From: Phoronis australis
Taxonomy: Eukaryota > Phoronida > Phoronidae
Direction of reading: 5' to 3'
NCBI GenBank assembly: GCA_002633005.1
Contig: NMRA01000159.1
Coordinates: 175,633-239,632, forward strand
DNA: 64,000 nt
Part shown: in pieces, positions 23,401-35,400 of the stretch
How the letters are laid out: every line of letters begins with the position of its first letter
Numbering within the stretch: position 1 is the first letter of the stretch
Program-made: the position numbers and the translations under genes
The notes under the pieces: generated by a model
What the model was told of the DNA's origin: nothing
What the model saw: only the letters and a program-made list of their open reading frames with translations
The model's database searches: none

Positions 23401-26400
23401 ACACATGTGCAGAATCGTAATATCTGTCACTGAAAATGTTTAATAAACGTAAATTTCTCATTGCGTGTGTCTTGTAACGCAGCACAAGACCAGTCCAATG
23501 TCCAACTAACCATCTCGTTTTCCAGACGGCTGAGGAATCTTATTGGACGGAAAGTGCGGATGTGAAGAATGTCGTTGATGGCCAGACTGTCATCAACGCC
23601 ACTAGAGCCATGGAATACATACTTCAATGGAGCACAGACCCGAAAATTACAGCGTCTCTTCCTACTTTTGACCACGCCATGCTATTAACAGGGTAGGATC
23701 TTCTTGAAGTAAATTCTGAGACAAATACCGTACCGACATTCTACATTCTTACATAGTATTCAGCATAACGGGTTGCCAGAGCAAATTTAAGCATCACATT
23801 TATTACGGAGGGGTACAGCCACCAAAAGTAATTACGCCGTTGTAGTGCGAGTATTGTTAATGACTTGAAACGCTGGGGGATTTTTCAGGGTATGTGAAAA
23901 AGAGAAACTGTCCCCTCCACAAAAGCAGCTGAAAATAGCTATTAGTAGTTCGGCAAAAATTGTGAAAGGTCTGTTAATTATTAAAACAATTTGAATTAAC
24001 AATAATGCATAACGTTAATGAGTAAAGCTGTTCTGACCACCATTCTATAATCAGTCAACGATACGCAGACTAGCAGGCGTCGTGGACAGTTTTGGAAAGA
24101 CAAAGACGTTGCACATGTATGCGCAATGAACTGTGGGAAATGTGTAGTCAAAGCTATAAAAAGAGACGAGCGAAATGGTAACATAAATCGTGGATTTAAC
24201 TCTTCGAGAAACGACACGTTGCCGGGGAATGATGTACCCCACGAACCCTTAGTGGCGAATTAGTTCACTGCTTACCTTTTGCAGATACAACATATGGCGG
24301 GGCTACACGAACGGTAAAAAGAACACGGGAGTAGCCGGAAGCGCTGTCACGGGGGGAATGTGCACGAGCGAGAGTTACTCTATCAACGAAGACCCGGGAG
24401 CGTTCAAGACAATCGATACATGTACACACGAACTGGGCCACAGGTACGTCAAGTATCGTAAAAACTCATTTGTTTCAAACGAGTAGAATGCGTGTTTGGT
24501 GGAAGAGGAAGCCATTAAGCGTTGACGTCTCTTTACAACGTTCATTTTTAACAATGTCCGCCGGAGAGCTTCATGTCTGAGTAGTTCCGTAGTTTCAACA
24601 ATAAGTGAAATTGGTGGAAGGTAGGTTTTTACCAGGACGTGTGACTGTTGGAGTGGAGGCGTCTACACAGCTGTTTCAGCTGGGCGTCGGTAGAACGATG
24701 TTCGATTGGACGTCTTCACGGGGCTTGAGGTTAAGAGTTTCTAATTCCAAGCAGTGATCTGACGGCCTGTAGGTCGTTAACAAGATTTGTGACTATTATT
24801 GGAGCGGGTGTCGATAGAGGCCAACGATTTCAAAATTAGTAAAAAACATTCAGGATATCACATTCATAGCAGAATACTACAACGTTATTACCTCAGTTGT
24901 TTCGTCGAAAATACTCGGCGAAGTTATCAGAGTTTTGCTTTTAAAGGCTACAGAACAATAACTGCACGTGTACTGTGAGTCTCATGCTGAGCGTAAGGTA
25001 TGGGTTTCTATGGAAATAATATTCATAACGATGGTCTTGCGATTATTAATTATTACGAAGATCATGATCATGTCAGTGAAAACCATATCAATGGAAACAT
25101 GAACTAACTGCCACTGTCAAATTTTCCAGTCTTGGAGCTGTTCATGACGGGTCTGGTAACGGGTGTGACAGCAACGACCAGTATATCATGGCTGTTACTG
25201 AGTCGGCCACTGATATATCCACCTACAAGAATCGTTATTTATTCTCATCCTGCTCTGTCTCCAGCATGACAGCACTTATAAACAAGCTGAACAAGTAAGC
25301 TTTATCTGTTACGGTCACCAATATCGAACATTGGTACGCCAACCTCTGTCTCCATGCTGCCGGCAGTGGCGGATCTAGGATATCACAAGGGGGGGGGGCA
25401 ACATTTTCTCTGTAAACATTTGCTCAAAGCATGCGCATAGCACCGAATTGGGGGGGGAGGTCGGGAGGGGGGTTTGCCTCCTTCCCGCCCAGGCAATTTT
25501 TCTGTTTTTTTCATCTAAAAATCAAGCATTTTCCTTGATTCCTGAAGTATTATCCAAGAAAAAAGGCAAAAAAGCGGAGAAAGTGTCAAACAGGAAAAAC
25601 TGCAAGCGCCACAGACTCGAACTCACGACCTAGCGGATGGAGCGAGCGTGCTTTACCACTGCACCACAAAGATTTAACTCCTTAGTTGATACTAAGAGAC
25701 CTACTTGTTTATGGTCCACAGCTTTTGCGCGCGAAACCTTCTTTTTGTAATGCTTATTACATGTTTTATATTTTGTGCAATCATTTATATTTTGTGCAAT
25801 CAGTTCGTAACAAATTTGTTGTATTTAATATAGTCTTCAATTGCCCAAAAGACCAAATCCTTTTTGTGTTGGCAATAATGACGCGATTGCTTTGGAAATC
25901 GTCTTAAGTTAAGGTTTGACAAAGAGAGAATTATTAGTTTCTGAGTGATTCACTAAGGCTTCGATTAATATTGACATCTTACCAGCAGCTTCTGTTTTTT
26001 CATCATCACTCAGATTCCATTTTCTTTAAAAAATGAAGTAATTTTCTTCATTGCACAGTGGAGCAGACGACGGAAACGGAGTCGTAGTGCCCAGCGCCAC
26101 TGCCGGTCGCCTGAGATATCGCGGGAGAGCCGACACCTAGCCATAGTTCCGTTACGATTGCGCCGTGTTCCGAATTTGACACTTGAAATTGGATCTGAGC
26201 CTCCCCCCGCCCCCCAACACTAAAACTGCACACATTTAAATCTTGTTACAGCCGTATAATTTTAATTACCGGGGTTAATTAATAAACTCAACATTTCCCT
26301 ACGCTCTTGCTGTTATATTTTTTTGCGGCAGCCAAGGATGAGGGGCCCTGCCCCCCTAAATCCGTCTATGGCCGGAGATAAAGCAACCCACGGTAACTCT

Positions 26401-29400
26401 TATAAGTTAAATGCATTACGAGTACTGTTTAGTAGTATGATGATTACCATGGGACGCCTTGTTTCTCACTGTGGGGCGTTTCGAATGTTTTGATTTAGTA
26501 TGGCGATAGTGAATATTGAGTCGTGAAATAAGACTAGACGGTCAGCCCTTGTTATTTTCGGTGATAATACTGAGCTTGTATTAGGTGTTATACACGACGC
26601 AATTCGTCAACGTCGCATATCACATCTGACGCAGCCAAGTCAAGTTATTTTTTGAAATTCATACTGGTACGGGAATTGGGGATAGTTAGGCCTATAAAAG
26701 ATCTTTAACCCAGCCGCAGAGCGTCTAAAGCCGCGCACCGTACCAGTGACTGCTGGCAACTCACCGGGACTCAACTTTAACATCTTTCGCCGCAGAGATA
26801 ACAACTCTTGGGCTGTCTCCGGTGAGTCCATTCTTTGTTGAATGATGTTTAGATAAAAAACTTTAAGTTGGACATATTTGATCTGATGAATCAGAGCTCA
26901 ACAAAACTTGGTTCAATTCGGACCACCAGCAGCAAAGAAACTTGTTTTTACTGGCATGTCGAGATAAAAAGGATTGTCATAGCAGTTTCATTTTAAAACA
27001 ACAGCCAATGGCCACTGTCAACTGTTTTTCAGTGAAAACAAGAATTGTATGCTGAACAGCGCCACAAATTTGAATAACGAAACTTACTTCCAATACCTTA
27101 CGTCCGTTATGCCAGGACAGATGCTCTCTGTGCACGAGCAGTGTAGAAACATGTATGGCTCTGAGTCGTACTATTGTGGGGTAAGTTTAGAAGAAAGGCA
27201 ACTGGATCTTAGGTCTAAAGAGAACGTGGCTACCTTCACAACCTAGGTGTATTTCTATGCAAGAGAAATTTTCCTTTTAGACATGTTCTTCCCTTCACCC
27301 CATCGCATGAGAAAAACTCCTCCAAAATCGGAGTAGCAGAAGTTTCATTTTCAAGACGGTGAAATCATAGTGGACAACACATTGATTTCTATTTTTCCGG
27401 CATGTTACTCCGACGCTACTACTGGAAAGGTTAAATAAAGCATGCCTTTAGTTAACTACTTCTCATATTATCAAGAAGCATACAAACCAAACTAGACATA
27501 CCGCTCACAATATTCAACCCTACATGTCAACAAAATGGCGGATGAAAAGGTAATTTGAAACATTGACATAATTTTCTTTTGTATTTTGTGTTGAAAAAAG
27601 TACCGTTTATATGCTTTTGGAAGTTAAACAGTTGACAACATTTGGATAATACAGTTGTCCATTTATTGGGAAAATGAACCAAAATGACAATTCACAAGAC
27701 ATTAATTTATCGCATTTGAGCATACTTTTCAAAATTTGTAACTTGATAAATTTTGAGACAGATGATTTTTTCTATCATCAAGCATACTGGATTTCTTTTT
27801 TGAATTTGGTTTGACTTTAGACACTATTTGCCGATTTTTTTCAATCTCATTTTAGACAATGTAACCTTCCGTTTGATGTGTTTTTCAGAGAATGTAACTG
27901 TATAACAAATTTCACACACACTCGCACTCGCACTCGCACACACACACGTGCGCACCCACACACATTCATGCAGTCCGAAAAATCAGTTTTTCAACAAGCT
28001 CAACTTTGACGTATCGGAAGAAGGACCGACGAAATAGCCAATAGGTGATAATCTGTATCATGACGCTGGAAGCCGCAACATATTATCGCTCCACCAATTC
28101 TTCGCCATGACACAGGTCGTCATGTATTGGCTATTTCCCTTTTTCGAAAGTATGACGACACGTCAAAGATTTTGAACTCAAGATTAATTTCCGGCGTTGT
28201 CATTTGCTCAGGGTACGACACAGGAAAAGGTTTTGTGCAGAGAGATGCAGTGTTATAATCCGAAAACAAAAGCATGCGAACAGTACTCCGGCCTCAGAGC
28301 TGCACGCGGGACTACATGCGGCGATAGAAAGGTAAATATGTTCTCTGACTCCATTCTGGACCTGCTTCACAAAAATGGAAGCTTTGCGACGTTTTTACAG
28401 AGTCTAAACTAAACATATATCTTACAACTAGCAATGACTTAGGGTGCAAACTTCCGTATAGATTGTATCCAACACGTCATAAAGTCAACTTACGGTACTT
28501 TTAAATTAGTGAAATAAGCCACGGAAGTAGTTCTACAACTGTATTTTAATCACGCGCACAGAAATCAAATTCGACAGCTTCCAGAATTTTCATATCACCA
28601 GAGAACCGGTTGCTTGGAGTTGAGATTGCTATACAGTACACCCACTGAAACACTTCGTAACAATTTTAAAATTGCCACGTTATGTTGAAGAGAAAACAGA
28701 GTATTTCGCTACATCTCTACTGATAATTTAAAAATTACGAAATGTGCAGTAAACCCGCATCTTCTATCAAAACTGATTTGGGCCACGACTCTAAAAATTT
28801 CCTCAATTGGTTCTTTTTTGTTAAAAAATGATTTGAAGTTTTGAGAAGATCAAGCTTGTCTTTATTGCTTCAGACTCAGAGCATTACGATTTCCTGTCAC
28901 GGCGGGACAGTGTCAAATGCCACAACAATTTAGCCGTAACGAAAATTCCAGCGGCCATTTTATTGCAAAAAACTCTAATTCGAACAAAGAAAAAATGTCA
29001 TGGCGTCAATTTAGAATAACAAATGTGCCTGCGAAAAATGTTATTTTGGGCACCCGGTTATGAGTGCGTATTTTTACTTTTCGCTAAGTGCCAGTTGTAG
29101 TTATGTCAATGTACATGTATGTTTTGGCAACTGTTTCGGTGTTCCTCAGTAACTTTCGATTATGTGTCCTTATTTTTACTGTTCGCTAAGTGCCAGTTGG
29201 CGTTATGCCAACTCACGTGCATGTTTTGGTATCTGTTTCGGTGTTCCTCGGCAACTTCCGCTTTTACCTTTCAGTGGTGTATTGAGGGAGACTGTGTATG
29301 CGGATACGATGCACCCAGAGCTCCTGGTAGGTGGCATTGCTTCCTTTTTGCGTTAGAACCTATTCATTTATCAAGGCGTTCCATCGAAATTGGAACCCCG

Positions 29401-32400
29401 ATGTAAAACAGATATCCCAGAGTCGGAAACAGACTCCCGTACCTTCAGCTAACCAGCCCGAAAAAAATTAAAATGAACCCCGACCTTTAAAACAGGAACC
29501 CTGGAGATCGGGCAGGAAACACGGCATCGAAATACCACTCCCGCACTTTCTGTTAAGATTGCTTATCTCAAGAAAATAATACTTTAGTACGTTTAAAGTT
29601 CTTTGTGTTCATACGACCTATACCAAATTTACATTTTTATGAAAAAACAAATTTTTGCTATTTTACATAGTTGTGCTATGTTGTTTTACTATATGATAAG
29701 TTTAGACAACTTGTGACCGATTGGCGTTCTACCGTTATTCTGCTGCTAAAGTTGTGGTGCGATCTATTGCGTCGGCTTTCGGCACCATAAACTTTTTCGT
29801 CACCTATTGGGCAGTTTCTTTTTCCCCAATTCTTCAATCAGCTGTTCTTCTTCCACGAGGTTGCATACATGTAACAACAAATTATCGGAACTGGTTTCAT
29901 TTTTTACAAGCTTTTAGTGTTTTAATACCAACGAACCAAATTTCGGAGCAGTGATCCGCCAAAAAGAGTGTGACTGCGTTGAGTTCAGAATTATTCCGAT
30001 TCCAAATTCCGTTTTAATGATCAATGAGGAGTTGAAGGGCAAGAACGGTGAAATTGGAGACGGTGCAAGTCTTTTGAGTCGATTTCAGAATCCCTTGAAT
30101 TGCATACCTACTTCTGACATTCTTTAAAGTTAAAATTTAATTAAAATTGAACTATCATTGGTTCCAACGTGTGCAGTCTTGTCATTTACAAACCTCCAAA
30201 AATTTAATTAACGTTTCAATGAGGATAGAGAAGAAGAGATTATTCTTGACTTACAGAATACTAGAAGTATATATTGACATATCACCAAGATGGCTGCAAA
30301 GAGACAGGATAAGTCACGTGAGAACAGTCCTTTCCAACAGCATGTGGAACTTCAGTTCCAATAAACTTGGAAGTATACGGTGACTGCTGAAGGAGACTGC
30401 CTGATGTTTGCTCCTGACTTACCGTCATCGATAGAAAGCATGTACTAAATCTATTGATAGAGATGTAAATTTTAAAGCTATCCTGATACAGTCGCCATAG
30501 AAGCATACTTTTAATGGATATTTTCATTTTTAGCCACATGTACACACGGTGACTACCCAGCGAAGATATACTCCAACCAAAACTATAAGTGTCAGGACGC
30601 TGCTAAAGATCCGTCTCTGTGTTACCAAGAATACTTCAGGGACAAATGTTGCAAGTCGTGTCCCGAACAGTACGACGCATGCGCTTTGGAAGGTAAAGCC
30701 TGAAGACCTGGGTCGAGTTCAGTAACGCTAGTATCTTGCTAGATAACAAAAGTCTCGCGAGATTTTGCGAGATATCGCTGAGTGTTTTCAATGGAAACGC
30801 ATGGCTTTATCTAGATTTTCTTGACGCTATTGAGCTCAACCTGGTTACAGTAATGCATGTCCCAGCGTTGCCTTGAGTGCGCTCATGCCTTGTGTTCGAA
30901 AAGAATTTTCCACGACAGGCCTTCTTTTGAAATAAAAACCATGCTCTGACCGCGTCTATGAATGAATAAAATAGTCAATTACAGCCAATGGTTTGCCAAA
31001 AGTTGTTTATTCAAATCAAATCAGCTGCTGGGTTATCGTGTAAAAGCGACCATCATTTATTTTCCAGACTGTCGTTATGGCAATCTCAACCCAACATGTT
31101 CTACTTATAAATATGCAAACGTATGTCCTGACTCCTCAAACTGGGCAGCGTGCTGCAAGCTTTGTGAGACGGACATTGTTGCAAGTCGTGGTCTCGACAT
31201 GGCTGCCATCACCGCTTGCCGCAACCAGACCAAAGTAGTCGATGACAGTTATGAATGCGAAAACATAACTACTACCATTCCGCCGTCAACCACTACAGGA
31301 CCGTCAACTACACAGCTGGTACGCAATTGATTTAAACGGTTGTCTTTTACTATTTCTGAAATTTCATTGGGAATGTTTTTGTTGGTACACGGACGCAATT
31401 TATTTATTTGCTCATTAGTATTTAATAGAACCATTTATACTGATAGAATTTTTCCATATATCCGGGCGTAACCACATTTCCTCAACGTTATTTAGGAGAT
31501 TTTAAACCCTTTTGCTTACCATATTGGCCGTGGCCATGGACATTTGTGCGGAACTACGTTTCTATGGGATGCTTAGGCGCATGCACCAATATGAGAAACA
31601 CTTGGGTAAAAAAGGCGCCACAAAGGCACAACAATACACTAATATGTTGTTTATGAAAAACAAGTCAAATTTTGTAAAAGAAAATGAGTGTTCCCATAAT
31701 GCGAATTAATGTATGGGCCTATGCTTGGTACATTACCTGTGTTTAACTGGGAAACATAGACGCATGCGCCAATATGCTAACCACTTGGGTAAAAAAATGT
31801 CGCGGAAAAGGTATTTAGAATACGGCCCACGGATCTAAGGCGCGATAGTGGCTTTAATTGTGGTTGCACGACTGATTACAGTCAGTACCAAACAATACAA
31901 TGTCGGAACTCGTCATTTTAACTGAGCAGTCATGTTTCAGCCCACCACTAAAGTCCCCACGACGACCACAGCGCCTCCTACAACAACCACTGCACCTCCG
32001 TCGACAACAACAACAACAACAAGTGCTACGACGACACGCCCTCTGACAACAACAACAACAGCGCCCGAGACAACTCTGGCGTTATTACCTACAGCCACTC
32101 CGTATGACGGCACGTTGTTTTACACGAGAACCAGTGTACGTTGGGATGTTATAAACAACCAGGCTGCAACGTTTACGCAAGAATTGAAAGACTCAACTAG
32201 CACTCAATACAAACAAATGGAGACTGAAGTTTGTGCTCTGGTAAAGGCAGGCTTTGGCAGCTCACAGCCCATAAAAACTTGCAGCGCCAAGGGTTTTCGT
32301 TCTGGAAGCATCGTGTCTGATCTTGACCTGGGGTTTTCTGGTACGTCATCATTACTATAGAGTGCGTAGAGTTAGTTATTCGCGAGTTTGGCGAGATCGC

Positions 32401-35400
32401 GCCTTACCACGCAAAATCAGAGAGCGAAATGGAAATGTTTCCCCGAGTAAGCTCGTGCCCTTATAACAAAGACAAGCGAAATGGCCACCACTGAAGTGAT
32501 TGGACTGCGAGACAAGAATGTTGAATTATGGGAATAGACTCAATATGTCCATGATTTCCGGTGCGAGTGTCTCGCGAGTGTATTAATTACGTAACGTTCC
32601 TCTAATCAGGCTTGCACTTCACATGCTAAGTAATCGTGACCTATTCAAACAAGATGCGAAGAATAAATGATGTGCTATTGCTGGACGCGCATAAAACCTC
32701 AAGGGATTATTGCGCTTTTTAGAACTTTGCAAAATGTTACCCATGTCTGCATGCAATCAAGATAATAATGGAAAATTTGCAAACTTAGATTAAATCAAGC
32801 TCCATGGACATGCCTGTTTTTTTAAACTTCTGGTAATTAACAGCGGCGGATCAACGAGTTCGCGGATGAGAAGTTTACTCCCCCTGGCGGTGTCATCTTG
32901 TGCTGGGGATTTTTAAAGCTTCTTGAAGGGATTAAACTTGAACCTCCGGTCCCAGACACAGGGATAAGATAGATGACATGTCCCTAAAGATATGCAATGG
33001 CATTTATACACACAGTTCTGCACTCGCTCACTTTTTTGTTCATGTTCTGAATTTGTGTAACATTGCATTGCAGAGTCGGTGTCCCCTTCGACCGTGGAAT
33101 CTGCCATGAAGCAACCCTCCTTCTTTCCAAAAGGTTCAACTGCAACTACGCTTAGTGTCAGTAAGTTGACGTGATTGCTGGAATCTTGAGGCCTGTTTCA
33201 CGATTTAAGACTTAAGACAAGAATTTGGTCTTGCGTTCCCATTTCACAATTGCCGAAGAAGACTTAGCCAAGCAATAATGAGCGCATCACAGTCTACGAA
33301 TAATTTATGAACATTTTCCCTAGTAACCGCGTCATTTGTAAGTGTATTCTGAGACACTGCACCACATCTTTATCAGTGCTGTAGTCAGTGGTGATATAAG
33401 AGGTACAAGTAGGCTTCCAAAGACCACCGTATCACCTTGAGCACTGAACGGAAGTTACAATGCGTAGGCGCCACGTTCAAATGTCAAAAGGTGGTTGGCT
33501 GCGCCCACGTGCGCCTACGCTCCAATACAGCACTGATCGTTATGTGGAGTGTAATACCAAACTTCAGTCACTTTTCACGAGACAGACTCCTGGTGACTAG
33601 CTCTTCGTAACTGAGATTGTAACTCACCGATGTTCCTTTTGTTTCTGAGTGAATTCACCCACCATATCTACCCCTACAAGTGTTGTGTCAGCAGTATTAG
33701 GTAGAGAATCTAACCTGTGATTTGTTAGGTCCTTTTGAGGTCACAAGCAGCCTGATAGAATACCGAGCCAAATGACTAGTAGCCAGCAGGGAAGAGATAG
33801 CGCCCATCTTCATTTTGCTTGTATTTCCTTACCTCTAACTACCTTCATTAGCCGTCTGTGCACTCCTTAGTTGGTGGACGGCTTCTTTGGTTCAATAGAA
33901 CTCTACGTTCTATCGATGGTTCGATGTTTCTATGACAGTTTGTATGAGAGAAGTCGTTTTACACGGGAAAAACGGGAAAAATAATTTCCCCTAAACATTC
34001 AGAATATTAGGACAATATGGATTTTAGGGGAAATCGGCTGGCGAATAGTTTGATACTTTTAAAGTTGCTGAAGATTCATCTGCTAGACGTCATTTTCGAC
34101 CTCCTGCAATTTGCATTATTAGCAAACAACTTTCAATTTCCAGTCGTCTCGTGATAGAAAGTTCAACTATATTACATTAATTTTGACTTTTAGTGCGTAT
34201 TTAGTGTGCGAAATGTTTACCGTCAAACTCCAGTGTAGCATGAAACAAAACTTTATCAAATTGATTTTTGTTTTCCACCCAAAGCTGTTTGACACGATTT
34301 GAATTCAGTACAAGGCACGAATTATTTCTTAGCTGCGTTAAACGGAGCAGCGTATTGTTTGTCAAGAGTGATTCGACTCGTTCCCTTGAATACTCAACAG
34401 GGTACATACATGTAAGTTGGCGTGTACATTGAAAATGTATATATTTTTCACTAATACGTGTTTTAATAAATCAATTAAAAATCACAATCGGATATGGAAT
34501 TGAGCGTCAACTGTGTCCTTACATCCTTATAATCAACCCGAATATTTCAAACCTCTCCATGGGGACTTGGCGATAAACTGCAGAATTTTTAAGTAGGAAG
34601 GTATTCGAGAACAGGTCGTAGGCCCTATATTTATGCTATCGGTGCATGGATATCGCGGGGATAGTTTTGCTGTGGAATATTTCGGATGATACTTAACTCT
34701 TTAAACCGCGACAGTCAGCTAATGTAATTCTGGGCTCGGTCTCTAATCTTTGTACTCGAAACGAACTCGAAACTAATTTTGGCAATTTCTCTGCTCCTGT
34801 TGTGCGAACTTAAGATAATTGGTTATCAGTCTGTGCTCGAATACATTATAGTTTATGCATAGGAGTTTCTAGTTCAAGTTTGCCCTTGAAAACCTTTATA
34901 TTTGTGCTACAAACTTGAGTAAAATTTCGAAATTTCGAGTTCAAACTCGAACTTATTGCTTTAATATTGGGTTTACAAACTGTGAACTAAGGGCAATAAA
35001 TTATCTACGTAATCTATTGTGTACTCGAGCATAGAATAATAGACACATATCTTGAGTTCGCCCAAAAGTAGAGTAGAAAATGCCAAACCTAATTTCGAGT
35101 TCCATTTCGAGTAAAAGATTGGAGACCGGGCCCAGAGACACATTGCGAGCATGATGATGATTGTGGTGATGATAAAGGTGATTAATATTTATTATTTCAA
35201 TGGCGTAAATGGTAATCGAATTTCAGGTGACGTGAATGAATGCAGTGACAAAGCAACCAACGATTGTTCGGCATATTCGGCTTGCAATAATACTGGTGGC
35301 GGATACACCTGCACATGCTTGACCGGATATGACGACACGTCTATTGGCAATGACAAAGGACGAAGGTAATCTGAAAATGTTTCATACCCAATTTAGTCGT

